From assembly GCA_033297205.1 (NCBI GenBank), contig MU859201.1, forward strand, positions 31,683 through 95,682: a stretch of DNA of 64,000 nucleotides. The letters run 5' to 3'. The notes under the pieces are model-generated. The model saw only the letters and a list, made by a program, of their open reading frames with translations. It was not told the DNA's origin and searched no databases. Positions 43,947 to 53,810 of the stretch are shown here, in pieces (within the stretch, counting starts at the first letter, position 1; each line of letters opens with the position of its first letter). A program made the translations under genes and the position numbers. Source of the DNA: Pseudoneurospora amorphoporcata (Eukaryota > Ascomycota > Sordariomycetes > Sordariales > Sordariaceae).

Positions 43947-46900
43947 ATGCCACGACAACATACCTTCACCGTGGTGCCCAACCCTTTGGGCATGCAAGGC
44001 CTGATCTCGCGCGATGATACCCCGGCCACGAAACCACAGGCGATGACCTCCAAACAAGCCAAGAAGCGTTACAAAGAAGCCACCAAGGGCCCGAAACTCT
44101 CCAAGGCCGAGCAGCGTCGACTCGAGCTGGAGGAACAAGAACGAATCCGCAAAGAGCTCGACAAGCAGAAATCAGCCAACAAGGCGAGGATTGCCAGGGA
44201 GAAAAAGAAGGCGAAAGAGTTGGCAGGGATACAGGCGCGGAAGAAGAAGGGGTTGCCTCTGGTGGATGTGCATCCAAGTCAGGATACGATTTCGAGGTTC
44301 ATAATGAAGGGCGTGGTCAATACAGCTCCCAAGAGAGATTCGAGTGGGAATGTCAAGGGCAAAGCTGTGGAGGAGCAGAGCCGGACTGTTTCGCCGGAGG
44401 GAGATGATTCCAACAAGGAGAACATACCGGATTGCAGAGAAGAGGCGGTTGAGAGTCCGAGGAAGCGATCACGACTAGACAAGGGCAGCCCACCGAAGAG
44501 GCAAGATGCGGTCATCATACCTGACAAGGCGAACATACAACGGGCGGAAGACAAGGCCAATGAACTGAGACCTCGAAAAACTCCGGAGCAGGCTACAAAT
44601 GAGCAGCAGTCGAAAACCAGGGACAGGAACAGTATCTTGACGACTTCCGAAAACACACTTCAGGTGGATGGCAACATAGGAGGTGACTTATTGGATAAGG
44701 CAACCTTCCAGCAGAAATCACAGGAGACCCCACCCACGATTACCAACAAGGAGGACATGCCAGGCCCGGAGCGCTGGACAGAGAGTACCAGTCAGCGAAA
44801 TTCCCATCCCCGGCAGTCAGACAAGGAAGGCTCTCAGTCGAACGGCAGCACGAGCTTGAGCACGACATTCAGCAAGGATAGGATACAGACCCCGGAAGGG
44901 GTTGTAATGGTCTTGCCGAAACCGACAAGGCTACAGCCGGACAGGCATCTGGAGGACATGGGGTTGGTCCGACCGCGAGCGGATGTTCCTCCTCGACAGA
45001 CGGGTCCAGCTAGAGAGGTTGTCAAGCCGTTACCGACTGGTATGCGACCGAGACCTGCTCTGGGAGAAACTGATGGGAATCGGTCTACTCCGCCAAAACC
45101 GTCCAAGGAAACAGTGCCACCACGAAGCTATCAGAAGCCAGAGCTCGCGAGTCAGGAAATGCAGAAGCAAATACCAAGGGAGCACTCTCAACCGAAGCCC
45201 AAATTTTCTACGCCGAAGGAGTCGGTGGTGTATTCAGCTGTTGAAACATCCGGATCATTACCGTCACCCCAGCCTCATGTTTTCCCAATGCCACCACCAC
45301 CACGACCCCCTATGTCTGCTTGTCAGCCTTCGCATGCCGCAAGATTAAAGTCTCCGGCACCCCACTACCCGACCACAGCTACTACAAACCCATCCAAGCC
45401 GTCGTCTACAGCAGCCCATACCAACAAGTTCGCTTCCCAGTACAAACCCATAGGCCCTCCAGCGTGCGTGCCACAACGTCCCTCGCCTGGCCCACCAAGA
45501 TTTCAGCCACCTATGGCCGGACCTAGCAGTGGGAGCATTCATAAGCCTAAATTTCTCCCAAGGAACCACCTCGAAGCGACGGCTTCGAGGGCGCCTTTCC
45601 TCAGCAACACTGGCAAGCCGTCACCAGCCCAAAATATCGATACGCCCCCGTCGAGCACCCAGTTATTCGTTATGTCGCACCTCGACGACCTCCTCCCGAG
45701 TCCATCTCAAGAGCTCCGAGAGCTGGAGGAGGATGTTCAGCCTTCGCCCATATCGCGCCCACCGGTCTTGACTACTAAACAAGGACAAGTCCCTGCGGTT
45801 GCCCCCAAGTCTCCTTTCGCACTGGGGCCGAGAAGATTCGCACGTCAAACGTCGCATGTACAAATCGCACCTCCACGGCCTCGGATGCAAGAAGTCAAGC
45901 CCGTCGAGGATGATATCTTCCCTTTTCTCTCCACGCAAGACTTGCTCTTCTCGTCCCAGGACATGCGGGAGCTGGAAAACGGCACTCCCTGCAAGGCTAA
46001 CAGCCGAAAGGACAGTTTCCAGCCTCCATCCTTGAAGCCATCACCCAAGACGGCCTCTTCGTCGCCCTCGTTAATAACTAATCAGGGACATCGTCCATCT
46101 GGCACAGCGAGTACAACACCAGCACCGAAAGGGGTCTCTAGACCAGTCTCTGCGAAACAGCCGGAAGGAACCCATGCTACCTCGAACCCGGCCCCTGGGT
46201 CTTTGGCGACATGGACTCCCAAAGCAAGCCCAGCCTTTGAGAATCAACAAGGGGAAGTCCCGAACCCAGGTTTGCCCACAGGTTCAGCCGCTACTCATTC
46301 CGCCCCCAAACGCACACCTCCTCCTCGATCCCCATCGCCCCAGCGGTTCTTCGGGTCCAGTGGCGTAGGCATCCAAATTCTGCTTGCCATGGCTGAAAGC
46401 GAAAAGACCTTGAGGGAGGACGAAGAACGCCGCCAGGAAAAAGCGCGCCGTGAAAAGCTAGCCGAGGAGAGGCGTAAAAGGGCAGCAGAACAACAAGCCA
46501 AACGGGCAGCAGAACAACAAGCCAAACGGGCAGCGGAAGCGAAGCGCAAAAGGGCAGCTGAGGAGAGAGCAAAGGTGATGGAGAGACTGAGGTGTCAGGC
46601 TGAGGAGATTGCTCAGTTGAAGATTCCGTCGGCCAGGAGGGCAGATTCGCCAATGGCGGCACCGGAGCAGAGGCCGGCTACTCAGGCAAAGCAGCTACCA
46701 GGGCAAAGTATCAAGCAGCTTATCCCGTCGATTAGCAAGGTCAAGAGACCGCCTTCTGGGTGGGTGCCGGCGCAGAGGCCTGGCATGGTAAAGCCTGTCG
46801 TTGAAGCAAATCATGCACAACAACCGTTGCCGCGGCCGCCGCTGCCAGAGTCCAACATGCAGGGGCAACATCGGCCTGGACAAGCACCACAGGTAACCAA

Positions 46901-47120
46901 GCCATGCTCACCTCTCAAGCCAAAGTCCAGCATCCCAGGACAGCATCAGATACAGCAGGTCTTGAAGGTGCCCCCCGCGGCGTCATCCCAAGAGACGGAC
47001 TACGGGGATGAAGACCTGGATGGGCTAGGTCTAGGTGAGTTGGGAGGTATGGGCCTTACACAGTTCTTGGGGCCAGACAAGGATCTTTCTTGGCTTGATG
47101 ACGATGACGATGATTTTTGA
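43947..47120 (+). CDS. Hypothetical 1057-residue disordered, coiled-coil nuclear-type protein
   Basis: ATG at 43947, single exon. The N terminus carries a basic/acidic helix (about residues 36-95, KQAKKRYKEATKGPKLSKAE and on) followed by SQDTISRFI, near a PCNA-interacting box but lacking the second aromatic residue. A long Pro/Ser/Lys-rich region follows. Two similar short motifs lie in the middle: DDLLPSPSQELRELEED (about 45675) and QDLLFSSQDMRELENG (about 45937). A strongly charged coiled coil at about 46390-46620 contains an exact 8-residue tandem repeat (RAAEQQAK twice). The C terminus is an acidic tail of Asp residues. No enzyme domain. Composition fits a DNA-replication or chromatin scaffold, but that is inference. 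The gene is intact and plus-strand like its neighbours. Confidence 0.75.
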   Translation: MPRQHTFTVVPNPLGMQGLISRDDTPATKPQAMTSKQAKKRYKEATKGPKLSKAEQRRLELEEQERIRKELDKQKSANKARIAREKKKAKELAGIQARKKKGLPLVDVHPSQDTISRFIMKGVVNTAPKRDSSGNVKGKAVEEQSRTVSPEGDDSNKENIPDCREEAVESPRKRSRLDKGSPPKRQDAVIIPDKANIQRAEDKANELRPRKTPEQATNEQQSKTRDRNSILTTSENTLQVDGNIGGDLLDKATFQQKSQETPPTITNKEDMPGPERWTESTSQRNSHPRQSDKEGSQSNGSTSLSTTFSKDRIQTPEGVVMVLPKPTRLQPDRHLEDMGLVRPRADVPPRQTGPAREVVKPLPTGMRPRPALGETDGNRSTPPKPSKETVPPRSYQKPELASQEMQKQIPREHSQPKPKFSTPKESVVYSAVETSGSLPSPQPHVFPMPPPPRPPMSACQPSHAARLKSPAPHYPTTATTNPSKPSSTAAHTNKFASQYKPIGPPACVPQRPSPGPPRFQPPMAGPSSGSIHKPKFLPRNHLEATASRAPFLSNTGKPSPAQNIDTPPSSTQLFVMSHLDDLLPSPSQELRELEEDVQPSPISRPPVLTTKQGQVPAVAPKSPFALGPRRFARQTSHVQIAPPRPRMQEVKPVEDDIFPFLSTQDLLFSSQDMRELENGTPCKANSRKDSFQPPSLKPSPKTASSSPSLITNQGHRPSGTASTTPAPKGVSRPVSAKQPEGTHATSNPAPGSLATWTPKASPAFENQQGEVPNPGLPTGSAATHSAPKRTPPPRSPSPQRFFGSSGVGIQILLAMAESEKTLREDEERRQEKARREKLAEERRKRAAEQQAKRAAEQQAKRAAEAKRKRAAEERAKVMERLRCQAEEIAQLKIPSARRADSPMAAPEQRPATQAKQLPGQSIKQLIPSISKVKRPPSGWVPAQRPGMVKPVVEANHAQQPLPRPPLPESNMQGQHRPGQAPQVTKPCSPLKPKSSIPGQHQIQQVLKVPPAASSQETDYGDEDLDGLGLGELGGMGLTQFLGPDKDLSWLDDDDDDF

Positions 47121-48736
47121 TGTTTGAGAGACGCGCAAGCACGTGTTAAGTGTAATCGATGTTAAAAGCGACTGGCTCATTGTTATTGGGGCCCATTTAC
47201 CTACTGTTTGGTTACCTACCTAGATTGTTTACAGTACCAATACTGGTTAGATACCTCTACCTGACAAATGTCATTACAAGTTTTCCCCTTCCAGGCCTCC
47301 GTGCCCAGAGCGCCTTCTCGGACTAAGTCTAGTAGGTATATGTACAACTAGAGAAAGTGCGATGAACCAACTTGCATGCGAGGCCGTGGCAAGTGACGAG
47401 GAGTATGGTCAAAATTCTTAGGATCCTCGAGCCGAGAACAGCTTTCGCCCCTTCCCTTTTATCGCCAGCAATCACTTTCAGCACCAGGACTTCCACTTCA
47501 ATGTCACGATATTGATCGCCAGTCTGTTTAACGTCCGTAGCGTCACATCACAGAATGCCAGGGGCAGCCACAGCGGGCATGACAGAGGCCAACGACGGCG
47601 CAAGGGGCTGACCGTCCAAGCCACTTGCACCACCACAAATAAAGTACCACTAAAACCCACGACGCTAGACCGCCCTAACCACCTGTGTAACACCACCATC
47701 TGCCCCATCACCACACCACCACACAAGCCGGGGACTAACCGGCATTACGTCCACACACATGCAGATGCGAGACAAGCCCAGACATGCACCCCGGCGTCCC
47801 GTAATTTCCACCCAGTGAGCGCCGCTTGGTACCCAAACTCAGCCAAAATGGGCCAAACAGGAACCCAGACCGTGGCAGACCAGTCACCCTCCAGACCATC
47901 CCACCACTACGGCACCGCAGCGAAACACAAGGCAAGCCGCCTGAGGACAGCCGTCTTGGCCAGGCATGGGGGATGGATGAGGCAGACATGGCAGGTTCCA
48001 GCTTCCAGGCTACCTTTACCTACGACTCTCTCGTTCCTCTTTGCAACCAAGCAAGTCGCCTTGGACGGTTTGGCATCCGGTACGACGACGACCATCTATA
48101 GCCCGACGACTCATAGTCAGATCAACACAAGGCAGATCAAGGCAGCTGGCGGCCTGCGACCGAACCCGTACACGTTGACGGTGTTGATCTGCTGTCGGTC
48201 ATCGATCGCTCCCATCATCGTCGTTAGGAGCTGGCTGGACTGGCTGAGGCGCTAGTCGGGTGCCTGACGCTTGACGCTGCTGCATGCTTGTGTGGCATCT
48301 GCCCCCTGCGCTACAGCCACTCATCGTTTACTCCCAACTCTGCGGCTTCATGCCCAGTTTTTGGTCAAGGGTTTTGCAACACCGGCCAAACTTTGTCTTC
48401 TTGCATTCACTTGTCCACATATCACCACCGTTGCGACAAGATTGTTTCGAGATTTTGCATTGTTTGAAGTATTGTTGTTCTCGTTGTTGTTGTTCTCGTG
48501 ATTACAATCTCGTCGCGCCAAACACGCTGCGCACCTTGACGGCTCGCGCTACGCTACAGAATACAGGGAGCTTGTGCGCTACACCAACCGCCAACGACCA
48601 ACAGCCCCGGACTCCTCACCTACCATCACTACTCTAGCGATCGCCGCGCCGGTCGGCAACCGTTAACCAGGGGTACTCCAAGCTTGTCAGGCTCGTCGGG
48701 CTTCCATCAGACGACATACCTACTTTGTTCTTCGCC
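47121..48736. other. Intergenic, leader region of the caspase-like gene
   Basis: A 247-codon plus frame at 47512-48255 is Thr/His/Pro-rich with no domain and begins at a non-ATG codon; rejected as a gene. Contains TACCTACC-type motifs at about 47204-47220. Confidence 0.55.
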
Positions 48737-51275
48737 ATGAGGAGAGCTGAGCGCCCTCGTCATCTCGACGATGCCCCTCGATACAAGACCTACCACAGCG
48801 ACCGCGACTTCCCACCGGGCCCTGCCACTGCCCCGCTCGGTTCGCCAAGAGAAACCCGAAGCCACGTCGGCAGGCTCGAGAAAGACTACCATCGCGAGCG
48901 AGAAAGGAATCGAGACCGCGAACGTCCAAAACCACGTCTCGTCGGTTCAGCTTCGACAGTTTCATCCCATTACCCTCCTACTCGTCGCCGGCAAGACAGC
49001 TTCGAACATGTCCCCAGGCATGCGCGGACGCGATCGCTTTCGGTGCCACGGTCTCCTTTCTCTCCGACGCCAACCGATGATGAAACATCAGCACAGGACT
49101 CGGATGAGGAAAGGCGCAGCAGGCTGAAAGCCAGGCACACGCCTAAGACGAAGACGCGAGATCGAGAGCATTATCCCTCTGGCCACCGTCCATCGCTTCA
49201 GTATTACAAGAATGACCAAGCAAGTTGGTCAAGTCCGCGGCTAGCTGTATGGCCGAGTGCCAGTTCAAGACCGCCATCCAAGTCACCTGAGCCAGTTCGG
49301 CGTCCAAGAATGGATAGAGAACTGAGGAGGGCCGTGTTTGATCGTGACTCTTCGTTTCACCAGCTCAACGATGATCGGGACTCGTTGTATTCCCCGCCTT
49401 CGGAGCCGAACTTGCGGGCGAGACACAACATCGGCGTGGATGATGGCCTTGTTGGGTCGGGACTGGTGAGTCCGAGAAAGCCTAGCTCGCTAGCAAGGAG
49501 TATGAGTGGCACAGGGACATTTGAGGGCTATGAAGGGAGACAAGGAGGGTTGAGCTTAAGGAAGCCGGGTACCTCTTCCGGGGCTCCCAGTATTGCGCCT
49601 TCGTAAGTGACTTTCGTTTAACCTGTGTTTCTCTTCCGACGCCAACCATGCCAAACAACTCCCCCAAACAACATCCTAACAACAGGAACAGGTATCGTCA
49701 TCATGCTCCGGAAAGCGCCCAGTACGAAGAAGTCCGCGTCCTCATCCTGACTTGGGCCTTCCACGATTTGAAAGTCGGCGACGGCGACTCGCACCCTTAC
49801 ATGTTCGGTCCCGGCAGCGAGTTTGTCTCCCTTGAAGAAGAGACGCGGCGACTCCGAGACACGTTTGAATCCTATGGGTATACAGTAGACGACTGGTTGA
49901 TTCCCATGCGAGATCCACTAAAGGCTCTATTGACCAAATTAGCACAGTTTAGCAAATGGAAGAGTGACGACACACTTTTGATTGTGTATTACCATGGGCA
50001 TGGAAGCTTAGACGAGAGAAGCGAGTTGGTCTTCAGCAGTCATGAACACCCGACAGATGCGCAGTGGGCACAAACGGCTGCGGCGGAACTTTATGCTGCC
50101 ATCTTGAACCAGGATGCTTGTCCCCATCATGGGAAGCCTACGACGCCGTATCATGAGTTGATGAAGAAGTAGTACGTATCCCTCCCTCCCCCCATCCCAT
50201 CGACCGGAATCACATGCTAATCAACACCTCCAGTGAGCGCTACCGCCCAATCTCCAAAGTGAAATGGTCCGATATCCGATCCGCCATTCTCGGTATCAAC
50301 TCGGATCTCTTGCTTATTCTCGATTGTTGCGCTGCCGGCGGCGCCAATCTCGACATGGAAAACTCTGACGCCACCGACCCTTACCATAGCGAAGGTCCCA
50401 GCGGCAAAATCTACACCAAACACCTCCTTGCAGCCTGCGGTTTCGAGTCCAGCACCAGCGACGACATGACCAGCGCCATGTGCGACGTTCTTGACGAATG
50501 GCCAGGCCCGGACGACGCCGGATCGGAAAGTAGTGGGGTGATGTTATCCACGCACGGCGGCGGCGGGCCCAATGGACATGGAGGGTACGCGGGCAAGTGG
50601 CTCACGACTCGAAAACTGCACCAAATCGTCGAATCGAAACTCCAGCGCGATGCCGCAATGACAGCAGCAGGCCTGAGAAGCGCCAGCCAACCGATCTTCA
50701 AGCAGTTACTGCCTGTCGACTTGCCAGAGCGGTACATCACACTGCCGAACTTGCAGGGAAAGCGAAGTCGTAATCCGAGCCGCGGACGCAATCGGTCTTC
50801 TCACCGCAGCAGCCAAGCGGCGGGTACTTGCGCGGATAATGATGCCATTGTCGGCGGCAGCGCCGTCGAGTACGGGATGGGAATGGATGACGGGATCTCT
50901 GTGAGCGCAACGCAAGTCGGCTTAGGGACAGCGAGGAGTCGAAGCAGGATCGCTGCGAGGGATTTGAGTCTGGGTAGACTGTCGACTCGGGCGGAGAGGG
51001 ATCGGGAGAGTGGGCTGAGGGAGAGGGATGGGAGTGTAAGGGATAGTGGGAGGGATAGGGAGGGAAGTATCAGTACTATCAGGGAGAGGGAGAGAGAGAG
51101 GGAGCGAGATAGAGAGAGTCATCGGGATAGAGATAGGGATAGGGAGAGGGACAGGGAAAGGGAGGAAAAGGATGAGGGGTGGGATGTGGTTAGTATGAGG
51201 GAGGGGTTAAGGGATCGGGATGGGAGTGTTAGGGAGAGTGGGAGGGAGAGGGAGAGGGAGAGGGTAGACTGGTGA
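48737..51275 (+). CDS. Stand-alone caspase-like (peptidase C14) protein with RE/RD-repeat tail, three exons
   Basis: Exons 48737-49602, 49686-50171, 50234-51275: 797 residues. Both introns have clear signals (GTAAGT...CCTAAC...ACAG, 83 nt; GTACGT...GCTAAT...CCAG, 62 nt) and exactly restore the frame. Residues 1-290 are basic and disordered, Arg/Glu/Ser/Pro-rich. The caspase fold starts at about 300 (VRVLILTWAFHDLKVGDGDS). The catalytic His is His392 or, more likely, His394 in YYHGHGSLD; the catalytic Cys is Cys483 in LLLILDCCAAGGAN. This is the fungal caspase-like type, distinct from classical type I metacaspases, which have a Pro/Gln-rich prodomain and DCCHSG. The C-terminal about 150 residues are RE/RD repeats resembling splicing-factor or RNA-binding tails. 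Likely a cysteine protease in cell death or stress; whether active is unknown. It could alternatively be an inactive scaffold. Confidence 0.88.
49603..49685 (+). other. Intron 1 of the caspase-like gene
   Basis: GTAAGT donor, CCTAAC branch site, AACAG acceptor; 83 nt. Joins Ser289 across a split codon. Confidence 0.85.
50172..50233 (+). other. Intron 2 of the caspase-like gene
   Basis: GTACGT donor, GCTAAT branch site, CTCCAG acceptor; 62 nt. The unspliced frame would stop at the TAG that overlaps the donor. Confidence 0.88.
50990..51272 (+). repeat. Purine-rich GGGAGAGGGA-type simple sequence in the caspase-like CDS
   Basis: Tandem GAGAGG/GATAGG units encode the RE/RD-rich C terminus, with only short stretches of other residues between them. 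Confidence 0.85.
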
Positions 51276-51700
51276 TGATGGTATGATGATATGAGGCTCG
51301 ATATCAGGAACGGGGACATGGTGATACCTGATGATATGGATTCTTCAAGGGCTGATGGTCGCGGGTGCGGCGGGCGTGATGGATAACGATATAAAGTGCA
51401 AATGGGTCTCCTTTTTCATGGATACCAAGTTTTGGATATCTGGTCGGAGTTGTTGGATGGAGTTTCGGAATCAGCCAAGCTGTTATTTTGGGTTATCTTT
51501 TTCTCCTTTCATGTTCAATGTGTTAGAACTAGTAACTCGTCTTCCTCCTTCCTTGAGATCAGCTACAACAAACAGCAAGTATAGATCACTGCGGTACTTA
51601 CAACATGTGGCTTTTGACACACGTGCCGAGCCCAACTCGGAAGAGGAAAAAAAACAGGAGAAAAAAAAAAAGAAAAAAGAAAGAGAAATCTTTAACCAAA
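51276..51700. other. Intergenic, 3' of the caspase-like gene
   Basis: No gene. A purine tract at about 51645-51690 reads as a T run on the minus strand and is the pol III terminator of the adjacent tRNA. Confidence 0.7.
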
Positions 51701-51774
51701 CTCCCTCGGTAAGGATCGAACTTACAGCCTCCAGATTAACAGTCTGACGCGCTAGCCAATTGCGCCACGAGGGA
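51701..51774 (-). tRNA. tRNA-Asn (GUU)
   Basis: A complete cloverleaf on the minus strand: acceptor arms TCCCTCG and CGAGGGA, D arm GCGC...GCGC around AATTGGCTA, anticodon loop CTGTTAA with anticodon GTT, T arm GTAAG-TTCGATC-CTTAC, discriminator G at 51701. No intron. The T-rich run just 3' (below 51700 on plus as A-rich) fits a pol III stop. The A box (TGGCGCAATTGG) and B box (GTTCGATCC) are intact. Confidence 0.96.
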
Positions 51775-52860
51775 TGGATTTGAAGCAAGGCAAACTATGT
51801 TAACTGAGTATTGCTGCTGATGCTGCTGCTGGTTGTTGTTATTGTTGGGGATTGGAAGTTGGATGAGGCATTTATAAAGGTCGTGTGCAGGAGATGCATA
51901 ACGGGAGGTTATTATCGGGATCGGGAAATTGGGAAATCGCGATGGAGTTGGGTATCTCGAGGGTATGTAGTGAGTGAGTGACGAGTGGAGTTGCAGTAAG
52001 TCTTGGCGCTGGTGGGTTTTATTTGGTGGTGCAGGTGGTGCAATGCCAAGAGACTCTGCTGGAATGGTACTTAATGGTGAGGAAAAAGGGTTAAAAAGCG
52101 GAATAAATACATACTGCAGCCAGCTGCAAATGGAAAGTGGGTTAATTCGTCAAATAGACGACATATACTTGTATCCTACCTCCACCATGCTGGACACTAC
52201 ATGGACACTCGTCAATGTGTGCATGACCACTGTCTTAATTGCACTAGAATGGAGGGTAAAAAACAGAGGCATCTCCCAAGAGTGTGGTAAAGGTAGGTAC
52301 GTGAACCAATTGAAGGCCGAAGAAACAAACATGCTGCCAAGGGATTCGGAATAGGATATGCGAGATAAGACAGTGACCGCGACGGAACCCCGAGTCATGA
52401 TTGATGCTGTAAAAGATGCTGCAAAAAACAATGTTGAGAAAGCGAATTGACGAGAAGGCGTGATGCCGAGTGCTGGGTTGTTCGATGATTAAATAGCAGA
52501 TGCCGAAAAGGTCGTGACGCTTTATGATGATGCAAGACCGTGATGCTGTAAAGCTGTGATGCCGAAAAACGCCAATGCTGAAAAACCGAATGCGCTGAAA
52601 GGTGACAGAGTTGAACGATACAATCAATGGAAGTGCCAAGTCCGTTTAAACCGCAACTGAAGTCGCGGGCTTCTGTCGAATGAACTGAAATTGCCAAAGG
52701 ATCAACCAGGGTATTTATCTCATGACGCGCTGATTTCAAAAACAGGAGCAGAATGGCGAAACCGAAAGGATGAAGTCGAAGAGAGTACCTAACCGAGGAG
52801 TCGAAAGACAGCTGAAAGGCCTGGGTACCTCGAATTTTTGAGCTTAGCTGTAGCCTCCTC
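51775..52860. other. Intergenic with degenerate short repeats
   Basis: No supported gene. The part at 52405-52605 repeats GATGCTGTAAA / GATGCCGAAAA / AATGCTGAAAA units many times with variation. Confidence 0.5.
52405..52605. repeat. Degenerate (R)ATGCYGNAAA direct repeats
   Basis: At least eight related 10-12 nt units with irregular spacing. No frame is kept, so it looks like non-coding satellite-like DNA. Confidence 0.6.
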
Positions 52861-53190
52861 GAGTCCGTTCGACAACTGCAGGAAGAATGGAATACCACTC
52901 TTCGGATTGTACCGGTCCATCGACGACGGCGTATGCTGGCATCAGCCAGATAAACCAAGGTCGTACTCCTCTTTGTTTGTTCCGTCGGGCCCCGAGGAAT
53001 CCTCCTCTCCAGGTAGATGCGACGTTCAAGGTAGAGTTCCTCACGACGGCAAAGTTCAGGGCCTAGGGCAGCCAGGCAGCTGACGAATTCTCTGCCGTAC
53101 CGCTTGATTGGTACCTCCAGCCAAACAATATTGGGATCGCTGTCGAAACCAAAGCGAGCGGGATCGTACTTCGTGGCTCCTGTCGAGGCG
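52861..53190 (-). pseudogene. Fragment E, related to the 28-38 kb decayed family
   Basis: Minus-strand frame reading STGATKYDPARFGFDSDPNI, VWLEVPIKRYGREFVSCLAA, then LGPELCRREELYLERRIYLE. It matches fragment D (NPRANGFEADPSIIWL) and, more loosely, copy C (TIQWLC ... EEICRAEADELGL). No start codon. Downstream, two frames compete (one ends ERTRGGYS at about 52844), pointing to a frameshift or an intron. Confidence 0.45.
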
Positions 53191-53810
53191 GGACCTCCTC
53201 CCCTAGAACCCTGGCCTTCTTCTTGACGAGAGAGTCGAGATTGACACCAGGTCCTTGGAATCCTTTATCTGGTTCGAACATCCTCTGCTTCGCGGCCTCA
53301 GCTTGACCTTGAACTGGATCCAATCTTCACCAGGGGTCTTGCCCTCGTTTCGGTACTGGCCCGGATGAGTTGCAACAATTCTGATTGGATCAATGACGTG
53401 ACTAGACTACACTGGCAGTGGGCAGGAAGAATGACGGAAACGACGACCACCCTTCAACCGACGGGCTGAATGTTCCTATCTCCCAGAGTTTGGCAGAGGA
53501 TTGACTTGGGATGGAGCGTACCTCCCTCCGTCCCTGAGCCTCCCTCCAGCCACCGTGTGCTTAGAACTGATTGCTTTCCTGCAAGCTACAGCATATGCTT
53601 CTTTGGACGAAGAAAGGAAGTGGCCCGTGTATTGTGAGACTGTTCACCTGCAACTGATCGTGTTCAAGTTGCAGCCCAACCTCCACGACCGCAAATTGGC
53701 ACTTGGTGACCGCGGATTCTTTGCTATTTACGCAATATTTTGTACAAGTCAATTTTGATTCTACCCCTTCCCTCTGCACGCATCGTCCTCACCCCAGAAT
53801 CATCGACGAG
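53191..53810. other. Intergenic, leader of SRPK-like kinase 2
   Basis: No supported gene. The kinase frame is open for 36 codons upstream of the ATG, but only from a TTG. Confidence 0.6.

Noticed and set aside
47512..48255. 247-codon plus-strand ORF
   Set aside because: Begins at a non-ATG codon, Thr/His/Pro-rich, no domain, and lies in the leader of the caspase-like gene.
50990..51272. CRISPR-like or satellite array
   Set aside because: Simple purine repeats inside a spliced coding exon, with no spacer-repeat structure; the window is eukaryotic.
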